DNA from: Methanomicrobiales archaeon
GTDB lineage: Archaea; Halobacteriota; Syntropharchaeia; Alkanophagales; Methanospirareceae
Reading direction: 5' to 3'
Length of the DNA: 7,934 bases
Assembly (NCBI GenBank): GCA_003160755.1
Contig: QEXZ01000007.1
Coordinates: 20,389-28,322, forward strand
The position numbers and the translations under genes were made by a program. Shown piece after piece: positions 1 through 4,809 of this stretch (positions are counted from its first letter, which is position 1; the number at the start of each line of letters is the position of its first letter). Below the pieces are notes generated by a model. It searched no databases. It worked only from the letters and a program-made list of their open reading frames with translations, and was not told the origin of the DNA.

Positions 1-384
1 ATCGACGAGGGGGAGATAACGGCAAACGAAGCATTTTCAAATTCCGGTGTCTTGCGTAAGAACTGGACGAACGTAAGCGCAGGAAACGAAGATTTGGCTA
101 TGGATGCGCTCTCTTTGTTTGTCGCGATGGAGATTGCCGCGATGCGTGTTCTCATGCGCGATTACGGTTATTACTACGGCGTGGAACAACCATCAAGTAA
201 AATCTTCCTAACGGGCTCTGTGGGTGAGAGAGAGGAAATAAAACAGAGGATAGACCGGCTCTTGGGCATAAACAGCGAAACAGTAACGATAACTATGTAT
301 AGTGCCGCGATAGGATGTGCAGAAATTGCAAGAGATGTCTCTTACGGTGCAAAAAGGATTTTAGGTATAAAAGTAGAACCATAG
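1..384 (+). CDS. C-terminal part of a probable methanogenesis marker protein 12-like ASKHA protein (5' partial)
   Basis: The frame is open from base 1 to a TAG at 382-384, giving 127 visible residues; the true start lies outside the window. The TTG at 52 is internal, because the upstream residues (IDEGEITANEAFSNSGVL) read as continuous protein. The segment contains a glycine-rich turn, FLTGSVGE (about visible residues 69-76), and SAAIGCAEIARD near the end, a pattern resembling the final subdomain of acetate-kinase/Hsp70 (ASKHA) fold proteins. From memory of the family, the GEITANEAFS and SAAIGxAEIARD blocks best fit methanogenesis marker protein 12, whose biochemical role is unknown and whose distribution follows methyl-coenzyme M reductase. 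Marker protein 14 or another archaeal ASKHA family (such as DUF1464) is the alternative. Soluble, with no membrane segment seen. It converges on herA. Confidence 0.55.
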   Translation: MDEGEITANEAFSNSGVLRKNWTNVSAGNEDLAMDALSLFVAMEIAAMRVLMRDYGYYYGVEQPSSKIFLTGSVGEREEIKQRIDRLLGINSETVTITMYSAAIGCAEIARDVSYGAKRILGIKVEP

Positions 385-385
385 A

Positions 386-410
386 AAACCACGAGATTTT
401 ACATGATTAA
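386..410 (-). repeat. Relic of the inverted-repeat element arm
   Basis: Read on the minus strand, these 25 bases match the right arm of the elements at 4556-4736 and 5887-6079 (the block ending AAATCTCGTGGTTT). There are about two differences from the first copy. No terminal TATAGTCATT is present, so this is a fragment or decayed copy. It begins two bases after the stop codon of the upstream gene. Confidence 0.55.
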
Positions 411-414
411 AACA

Positions 415-442
415 GGTGTCAGGTTTTAGGTGGCAGGTTTCA
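415..442. repeat. 14-bp imperfect tandem duplication
   Basis: GGTGTCAGGTTTTA (415-428) is followed directly by GGTGGCAGGTTTCA (429-442), matching at 12 of 14 positions. It is short non-coding repetitive DNA in the convergent spacer, with no function apparent. Confidence 0.6.
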
Positions 443-460
443 GATTTCCTGGCTGTCAAA

Positions 461-534
461 CGGATTAGCGGTTTGCTCTTTCGGTTATCTAAGCCGCTAA
501 ACCGCTAAACCGCTAAGCCTCTAAGCCTCTAAAT
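461..534. repeat. 8-bp tandem array (CTAARCCK) with a long stem-loop
   Basis: From 489 there are five complete 8-bp units (CTAAGCCG, CTAAACCG twice, CTAAGCCT twice) and a partial sixth ending at 534. The upstream segment CGGATTAGCGGTTT (461-474) is the reverse complement of 499-512 with one mismatch, so a 14-bp stem with a 24-nt loop can form. It lies between two convergent genes (ends at 384 and 558), where a structure could separate the transcripts. That role is inference. Confidence 0.65.
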
Positions 535-557
535 AAGTATTGCTACCCACACTAAAA

Positions 558-2048
558 TCACTCCCCCAGCAACCTCACAATCCTGCTTTTCCTTCCCTCT
601 TTTCTCCTTCCATTTCCTGCTCCTTCTCCTCTCTTTGATTCGTTTTTCGCTATCGCTCCCATTTCTACTGCTCTACCGCCATGTTCACTCTGCCTCACAC
701 GTATATCAACCAATACGGGCATTTCTATGCTCGTGCTCGAAAGAAGAGCAACACCCTGTGGTATCCTTTTGATTTCCTCCTCCATTTCCGCACTCATGAA
801 CTCCAGACCGCGGCTCAACGCTTTGATGTCGTTTGGATTTGTTACACGCAGGATTATTTGTGTATTACACTGCGAAATAACGTTTTTATCCACACGAGCA
901 GGTCGTTGTGAAATGACCAGCAGACCGAGCCCGAATTTCCTGCCTTCTGAAGCGATGGTTCTCAAAATATTGGAGCTGATAGCTTTTCCAAATCCACGCT
1001 CAGGGCAGAAGTTGTGCGCCTCCTCGATAACAAGCATAAAAGGAGGAACCTTCCCCATCTTCCTGCCTTCAAAAACTTCTTTGCATACTCGATACACAAT
1101 CATCTGCTGTAATTGCGGTTCCGCGCCTTTCATATCTATTATTGCTGTCTTTCCTGCCTTTACGAGGTCTTCTATGCGTGTGGGGCTGTCGGATAATATA
1201 CCGGTCTCGCGAATTCTCTCCAAAAAATGCACAATTCTCCACTTTGCGCTGCTTTTGCTCTCGGATACCTTCTTGATGATATCCTCAACCGTGTAAAACT
1301 CTTTCTTCGCCTTTATTTCGTTCATACACTGGTATAAAACGCCTAATTGCGCATCAGACAGTGGAAACAGGTCATATAATTCGTTCACACTCAGGTTTAT
1401 CCCATCTATCCGGAACAATTTATCAGCAGCGGGATTTATAGAGAAATTCGAGGGCGTGTAGACGACAACTTTAGATGCATACCCTTTTGGTGCGATGCCA
1501 AATTTATCCATTTGTTTCCGCTCTTCTTTATTCTTGTTTTCGTATTTCAGTGAGAGGTATTCACCATGAGGGTCAATTATAAGCAACGGGACATTCTTAT
1601 CGAGCAATTCCTCGATTAGCACGCCGGCAGTGTATGATTTCCCGCTGCCCGTTTTCGCTAATATGCTGCAATGTTTCTGGATAAGTTCTTCCTTCTTCAG
1701 GTACACCGGTATATTGCGTCCGTCAAGCATACCTAAATAGATACCACCTGATTTGAGTCCCAGGATGTCGGTGATGAATGCCTGGTCTGCCTTGAACACC
1801 TTCCCGTCACGTGATAGCGTGCTCTTCGGCTGCATTAAAAATCCTCTTCCGTCTTTATAGCCGATAATCTCCGCAGTAGCGATCTTTTTCGCGGCATCTA
1901 CTATTGATACTACTCTGCCCAGCACCCATCCCTCTAATTCGTCGTTCCATACTTTTATATATTCATTGCTTCTTACCGCGTCGGTAACGGTAAAATCAAA
2001 TTCATGCAGTTCAACATCACCGGAAATGGTACCTACTAATTTGTACAT
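558..2048 (-). CDS. herA: HerA-type DNA translocase/helicase ATPase
   Basis: The 496-aa length is usual for archaeal HerA, a hexameric FtsK/HerA-superfamily motor that works with the NurA nuclease and Mre11-Rad50 in DNA end resection. Residues 1 to about 75 form the beta-rich HAS-barrel. Walker A is AKTGSGKSYT (131-140), followed by LLIIDPHGEY (155-164). Walker B is MLVIEEAHNF (338-347) with the tandem acidic pair E342/E343, and EGRKFGLGLLVISQRP (368-383) carries the sensor and likely arginine finger. The end shows the family's GVALL..P..VDIR pattern and then a basic low-complexity tail (469-490). It is the last gene of a leftward run, 37 bp after a small winged-helix gene. mre11, rad50 and nurA, its frequent neighbours, are not in the window. 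A paralogous HerA/VirB4-like ATPase is the alternative. Only a distant GAGG precedes the ATG. Confidence 0.85.
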   Translation of the reverse strand: MYKLVGTISGDVELHEFDFTVTDAVRSNEYIKVWNDELEGWVLGRVVSIVDAAKKIATAEIIGYKDGRGFLMQPKSTLSRDGKVFKADQAFITDILGLKSGGIYLGMLDGRNIPVYLKKEELIQKHCSILAKTGSGKSYTAGVLIEELLDKNVPLLIIDPHGEYLSLKYENKNKEERKQMDKFGIAPKGYASKVVVYTPSNFSINPAADKLFRIDGINLSVNELYDLFPLSDAQLGVLYQCMNEIKAKKEFYTVEDIIKKVSESKSSAKWRIVHFLERIRETGILSDSPTRIEDLVKAGKTAIIDMKGAEPQLQQMIVYRVCKEVFEGRKMGKVPPFMLVIEEAHNFCPERGFGKAISSNILRTIASEGRKFGLGLLVISQRPARVDKNVISQCNTQIILRVTNPNDIKALSRGLEFMSAEMEEEIKRIPQGVALLSSTSIEMPVLVDIRVRQSEHGGRAVEMGAIAKNESKRGEGAGNGRRKEGRKSRIVRLLGE

Positions 2049-2085
2049 CTTATAAAATAGTGGATTTCCTCATCAGCTCGCTCCG

Positions 2086-2253
2086 TCATTCAACCTCTTC
2101 CCCCCTCACTTTACCTTCTTCTTCGAGAAGATTTAACGCTTGTACAGCAAGAGCGGGGTCTAAATTCAAATTTTCAATTATTTCACTGGTGATACAGCCC
2201 GGATGTTCCCTTATATACTTTTTAATAACCTTCTCTTGTGCTCTCGCAGACAT
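2086..2253 (-). CDS. 55-aa winged-helix/HTH-like small protein
   Basis: A 56-codon frame runs from ATG (2251-2253) to TGA (2086-2088). The protein begins MSARAQEKVIKKYIREHPG, continues with a likely recognition-helix region (ITSEIIENLNLDPALAVQALN), and ends LLEEEGKVRGEEVE. The pattern (helix, short turn, helix, helix with LLEEEGKV leading into a wing strand) is that of a minimal winged helix-turn-helix, with the wing itself mostly absent. A GGTGA ribosome-binding site sits 7 nt before the ATG, and the start is 14 bp after the rps8e stop, so translation is well supported. It may bind DNA or RNA, or autoregulate the operon; this is inference. I do not recognise a named family. Confidence 0.72.
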   Translation of the reverse strand: MSARAQEKVIKKYIREHPGCITSEIIENLNLDPALAVQALNLLEEEGKVRGEEVE

Positions 2254-2260
2254 TCTCAAC

Positions 2261-2266
2261 TCACCC
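2261..2266 (-). promoter_or_regulatory. Shine-Dalgarno for the 55-aa HTH gene
   Basis: On the minus strand GGGTGA lies 7 nt upstream of the ATG at 2253. It contains the GGTGA core complementary to the archaeal 16S 3' end and supports this short gene as real. Confidence 0.7.
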
Positions 2267-2267
2267 T

Positions 2268-2642
2268 TTAAATCCGCTTAGCATTCACCAACCCATCCTG
2301 ACCCGGTCTGCTTGTAACGACGGCATCACCAATTTCAGTCGCTATCACCGCGCCCTTCGTGGTTATATTCCGCCTTGCGAAGAAGGGATTTGCAGGATTG
2401 CTTTTCACAGCAGTTATCTTAACTCTTTTCGTGGTTCCGCTTTTCGAGTCCGCGACGTTTGCAAATTCGCATCTGTACAGCCGCATTTTCTCGTTGCCTC
2501 CTTGCGTTCGTATTTTTTTCCGTCGTACAGCACCGACAGTAGTATCTGCCGCGGGTCTACCAGCTTCATGCTCCTTCTTCCTACGATGAGCGTGGAGCCT
2601 TCCCCCTGTGCATTTCCGCCTTGACCTACCTTGCCATCTCAT
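2268..2642 (-). CDS. rps8e: 30S ribosomal protein S8e
   Basis: The 124-residue protein is the usual archaeal S8e length. It starts with the diagnostic MRWQGRSRRKCTGGRL and continues with IRTQGGNEKMRLYRCE (44-59), NPANPFFARRNITTKGAVI (82-100) and VTSRPGQDGLVNA (109-121), all characteristic of S8e. It is a basic small-subunit ribosomal protein binding 16S rRNA, shared by archaea and eukaryotes. The start follows the zinc-ribbon gene's TGA by 8 bp, and that stop lies inside a weak GTGA ribosome-binding site, suggesting translational coupling. One curiosity is C11 (usually proline or another residue in members I recall), which is probably neutral. Confidence 0.95.
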   Translation of the reverse strand: MRWQGRSRRKCTGGRLHAHRRKKEHEAGRPAADTTVGAVRRKKIRTQGGNEKMRLYRCEFANVADSKSGTTKRVKITAVKSNPANPFFARRNITTKGAVIATEIGDAVVTSRPGQDGLVNAKRI

Positions 2643-2650
2643 TTTTTAGT

Positions 2651-2812
2651 TCACGGTCCTATAAAACCACATTTCTCACACCTATATAAATTACTTTGCT
2701 TTCTACACTTTGCGCATCTTCCTATCTCCACCATTCCGCAATTAGGGCACAGAAAAACGGTGAAGCCCTTCTCCAACAGCTTTACTCCGCAGGACGTGCA
2801 ATACTCGGTCAT
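2651..2812 (-). CDS. 53-aa zinc-ribbon RNA-binding protein (COG2888-like)
   Basis: A 54-codon frame runs from ATG (2810-2812) to TGA (2651-2653). It has four cysteine knuckles: CTSC (5-8), CPNC (22-25), CAKC (33-36) and CEKC (45-48). They suffice for two zinc sites in a very small protein. This arrangement is typical of the archaeal Zn-ribbon proteins predicted to act in translation, usually 50-60 residues long and often encoded next to translation factors or ribosomal proteins. Here the neighbours are rps8e downstream and a tRNA t6A gene upstream. A strong AGGAG lies 6 nt before the ATG. Its first 71 bp overlap the predicted 3' end of the upstream gene in another frame. Family assignment is from the cysteine pattern and size; the exact role is unknown. 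Confidence 0.85.
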   Translation of the reverse strand: MTEYCTSCGVKLLEKGFTVFLCPNCGMVEIGRCAKCRKQSNLYRCEKCGFIGP

Positions 2813-3416
2813 AACATGCTCCTTTTCTTTTTATTTTGATTTCCCCTTTTTCATTTGCCGTTGCCCCCACTTTTGCCTTCGACATATCCACCACGGTGGA
2901 CGGCATACTATATTTACACTTACCACCATTTATAATAATACCCAATAAATCTACTTTTAGTTCTACTTCCACTTCTTCTATACAGGTCGGTGGATTTCTA
3001 CCTGACACATTCGCACTTGTCGCAGTTATAGGACCCGTTTCTTTTATTATGCGGGTTGCGATTTCATTATCCGGGAACCTCACGCCGACGACCTCCGATG
3101 CCGCGGTTAAAATGGCAGGCACAATGTCCTTTTTCTTGAACAATATCGTGACAGGTCCGGGCAGCAGTTCGGCTATGATTTCACCGTATTCAGAATCAAT
3201 ATCCGCAACTTCGTGCAGCATCTCGAAGGAAGAAACAGCGATGGAAATAGGTCGTGATAAATCTCTTCTTTTTATTTTATATACGTTCCGCACCGCTGCT
3301 TCGGAGAACGCATCAGCTCCCAATCCATATACCGTTTCTGTTGGGTAAACCACCATGCCGCCGTGTTTTATTATTGCTGTAGCGGTTTTTATTTGGTCTT
3401 CTATATCGCTTTGCAT
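2742..3416 (-). CDS. Threonylcarbamoyl-AMP synthase (Sua5/YrdC/TsaC family)
   Basis: The enzyme makes L-threonylcarbamoyl-AMP from threonine, bicarbonate and ATP, the first step of t6A formation at position 37 of ANN-decoding tRNAs; KEOPS then transfers the group. YrdC motifs are clear: [12 protein letters not shown] (22-33), [11 protein letters not shown] (47-57), LLPGPVTI (84-91), VGVRFPDN (110-117), TSANVSG (133-139) and PSTVVD (172-177). Only the catalytic YrdC domain is present, without the C-terminal Sua5 domain, so this is the short TsaC-like form. The family normally ends near the KRKGA at 196-200. The last 23 or so residues here are atypical and lie within the overlapping zinc-ribbon gene. 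It is the first gene of the leftward operon, with no Shine-Dalgarno but a TATA box at leaderless distance. Confidence 0.9.
   Translation of the reverse strand: MQSDIEDQIKTATAIIKHGGMVVYPTETVYGLGADAFSEAAVRNVYKIKRRDLSRPISIAVSSFEMLHEVADIDSEYGEIIAELLPGPVTILFKKKDIVPAILTAASEVVGVRFPDNEIATRIIKETGPITATSANVSGRNPPTCIEEVEVELKVDLLGIIINGGKCKYSMPSTVVDMSKAKVGATANEKGEIKIKRKGACYDRVLHVLRSKAVGEGLHRFSVP
2819..2823 (-). promoter_or_regulatory. Shine-Dalgarno for the zinc-ribbon gene
   Basis: On the minus strand AGGAG lies 6 nt before the ATG at 2812. It is embedded in the codons for the KRKGA end of the upstream protein, and it fixes the zinc-ribbon start even though the two frames overlap. Confidence 0.75.
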
Positions 3417-3437
3417 TTTTTTATTTCGCTCTCGAAG

Positions 3438-3453
3438 TATTTAAATATTTCGC
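3438..3453 (-). promoter_or_regulatory. BRE/TATA promoter of the tsaC-to-herA operon
   Basis: On the minus strand GCGAAA (3448-3453, BRE-like) precedes TATTTAAATA (3438-3447). The box centre is about 26 bp from the ATG at 3416, which predicts a start of transcription at or next to the start codon (leaderless). This agrees with the absence of a ribosome-binding site. A perfect 9-bp direct repeat, ATTTCGCTC, lies on either side of the box (3423-3431 and 3447-3455). Confidence 0.55.
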
Positions 3454-3460
3454 TCATCAA

Positions 3461-3494
3461 AAGTTTAAACACTATCGCTGCTTTTTATTTGAAT
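3461..3494 (+). promoter_or_regulatory. Candidate promoter of mptG
   Basis: Two AT-rich boxes face rightward: AGTTTAAAC, ending at 3470 and preceded by a purine/A-rich ATCAAA, and TTTTTATTTGAA at about 3482-3493. The first predicts a leader of about 40 nt and the second about 20 nt. The ATG at 3532 has no clear Shine-Dalgarno. I cannot choose between them. Confidence 0.3.
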
Positions 3495-3531
3495 ACCGTA
3501 AAATCACACACATAAAAATCCGGCTGTCAAA

Positions 3532-4560
3532 ATGACCGCAATTCTTATAACTTCGCCGAGCAGACTCCATTTCGCACTTATAGACATGAACGCCGAGCTC
3601 GGAAGAGTAGACGGTGGAATAGGTGTGGCATTAAGCGAGCCTTCGTTGACAATAGAGGTCTCCACAGTTGATAAGGCGGCTGAACGTGAAGAAAACCCCG
3701 AAGCAGTCGTTCCTGTATTGGAACGGATACGAAGTCGAATAGAGCCAGAGCTGAGGGGACATTACCGTGTAAAGATTCTGAAGCCCCTGCCATCGCACGT
3801 GGGTTTGGGCTCGCAGACACAATTATCGTTATGCATAGCAAAAGCAATATCCGTGCTGGAAAACAGAAGCTATAGCGCAGTGGAATTAGCAAAACTGGTG
3901 GGTAGAGGTGGCACTTCGGGGATAGGCACTGCTGCTTTCGCTAAGGGTGGGTTCATCTTAGACGGGGGACACGCCTTTCGGAAGGCTGAGGCTAAAAGCA
4001 TGAAGAAACAGAAAAACGGCGAGTTAAAAACGAGTTTCCTGCCTTCTTCGGCATCGGCGGTTTCTCCTGCTCCCGTTCTGTTCCAGCATCATCTCCCTGA
4101 AAACTGGTTCTTTGTCCTTGCGATACCTGATGTGAAGCGGGGCGCACACGGACCTGAAGAGGTAGACATTTTCACGCGATATTGTCCCGTAAAAGGCGAA
4201 GAGGTAGGCAAAATAAGCAGGATAGTACTTATGCGGGTTCTGCCTGCCGTGCTTGAGAAGGATATAGATACTTTTGCTGCGAGTTTAACCATGCTGCAGC
4301 AGGTAGGATTCAAGAGAATAGAGGTGGAGCTTCAGCACGACATAATACGGGAGTTGTTCAGCTTCTTCGATGCTCATGCGTTAGGTCACGGAATGTCATC
4401 TTTTGGTCCCACAACGTATGCGATAGTAGAAGGTGAGAAAAGAGCAAAGGAACTCGCAGCGATGACAAAGGCGTTCCTGGATGCAAACGGTATACGAGCT
4501 CTGGTGACGTATTCAAATGCAAATAATAGCGGTAGTGAAGTGAGCAAAAAAAAACTATAG
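3532..4560 (+). CDS. mptG: Beta-ribofuranosylaminobenzene 5'-phosphate synthase
   Basis: This GHMP-kinase-fold enzyme condenses 4-aminobenzoate with PRPP, releasing CO2 and pyrophosphate, and so commits carbon to tetrahydromethanopterin, the C1 carrier of methanogens and relatives. Its length of 342 aa is near the family norm. The N-terminus ITSPSRLHFALIDMN (6-20) with GRVDGGIG (24-31) is diagnostic. The GHMP motif PLPSHVGLGSQTQLSL (85-100), GRGGTSGIGTAAFAKGG (124-140) and GMSSFGPTTYA (287-297) follow. Residues 150-185 form a variable, lysine- and serine-rich insertion. The stop codon TAG (4558-4560) is part of the tip of an inverted-repeat element. The final SKKKL, encoded by an A-rich run, is therefore probably not ancestral, although the conserved core is complete. 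It is transcribed alone, divergent from the tsaC operon. Confidence 0.9.
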   Translation: MTAILITSPSRLHFALIDMNAELGRVDGGIGVALSEPSLTIEVSTVDKAAEREENPEAVVPVLERIRSRIEPELRGHYRVKILKPLPSHVGLGSQTQLSLCIAKAISVLENRSYSAVELAKLVGRGGTSGIGTAAFAKGGFILDGGHAFRKAEAKSMKKQKNGELKTSFLPSSASAVSPAPVLFQHHLPENWFFVLAIPDVKRGAHGPEEVDIFTRYCPVKGEEVGKISRIVLMRVLPAVLEKDIDTFAASLTMLQQVGFKRIEVELQHDIIRELFSFFDAHALGHGMSSFGPTTYAIVEGEKRAKELAAMTKAFLDANGIRALVTYSNANNSGSEVSKKKL

Positions 4561-4736
4561 TCATTCCGAAAAGTATTAACCACCAGATTACACAGATTTA
4601 CACAAGATTATATATAAAACTTTCTTGTTTTTTCTTTTAGCACAGGTTTTCTTTTTTTTTGAAAAAAAAAAGTGTTGTGTTAATCGTGTGAAATCTCGTG
4701 GTTTATTAATTGCAATTTATTACGGGAATGACTATA
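4556..4736. mobile_element. Non-autonomous inverted-repeat element (MITE-like), copy A
   Basis: The 181-bp segment begins TATAGTCATTCC (4556-4567) and ends with its exact reverse complement GGAATGACTATA (4725-4736). The outermost TA on both sides is consistent with a TA target duplication. The interior is itself an imperfect palindrome: ACCAGATTACACAGATTTAC on the left is mirrored by AAATCTCGTGGTTT on the right, and the centre is T9-G-A10 (4652-4671). It has no coding capacity. Copy B at 5887-6079 shares both ends and long internal blocks. The element is probably mobilised in trans by a transposase elsewhere; TA targets suggest an IS630/Tc1-mariner-like enzyme, which is inference. Confidence 0.8.
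4652..4671. terminator. Candidate bidirectional poly-T terminator in copy A
   Basis: T9 (4652-4660), G, then A10 (4662-4671) puts a T-tract on both strands between the convergent mptG (end 4560) and DUF1786-like gene (end 4810). Archaeal RNA polymerase terminates on T-tracts, so this could stop transcription from both sides. This is inferred from composition only. Confidence 0.4.
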
Positions 4737-4745
4737 AACAAAGAT

Positions 4746-4790
4746 TGAGACCATCTTAAAACTCTGTGGTCTCAGCGCTCTCCGCGGTGA
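4746..4790. repeat. Stem-loop and CTCTGTGGT-type intergenic repeat
   Basis: TGAGACCA (4746-4753) pairs perfectly with TGGTCTCA (4767-4774) around a 13-nt loop. The right half, CTCTGTGGTCTCAGCGCTCT and its continuation to 4790, resembles the CTCTGTGG/CTCTGCGGT dispersed repeats seen between genes in many prokaryotic genomes. It ends 20 bp from the stop of the DUF1786-like gene. Confidence 0.5.
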
Positions 4791-4809
4791 CAAATCATTT
4801 ACTCGATTT

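Noticed and set aside
52..54. TTG as the start of the first gene
   Set aside because: The frame continues upstream to base 1 with protein-like sequence that fits the family, so the gene is simply cut by the window edge.
489..534. CRISPR-like array
   Set aside because: Units are 8 bp with no spacers; this is a simple tandem repeat.
727..1296. Long open frame on the + strand opposite herA
   Set aside because: It is antisense to conserved HerA motifs, and its translation shows no domain pattern.
2238..2624. Open frame on the + strand opposite rps8e and the winged-helix gene
   Set aside because: Both minus-strand genes are supported by family motifs or a ribosome-binding site; the plus-strand product is unconvincing.
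2815..2817. Alternative ATG for the zinc-ribbon gene
   Set aside because: It is out of frame and reaches TGA after two codons; the ATG at 2812 has correct spacing from AGGAG and leads into the cysteine motifs.
2836..3348. 170-codon open frame on the + strand opposite tsaC
   Set aside because: It mirrors the conserved YrdC coding sequence; the product has no recognisable motif and no ribosome-binding site was seen.
3578..3892. Open frame on the - strand inside mptG
   Set aside because: It lies opposite the GHMP motif region of a clearly real gene and has a low-complexity translation.
4556..4736. Structured non-coding RNA gene instead of a mobile element
   Set aside because: The precise terminal inverted repeats with flanking TA and a second copy nearby fit insertion better, although transcription of the hairpin cannot be excluded.
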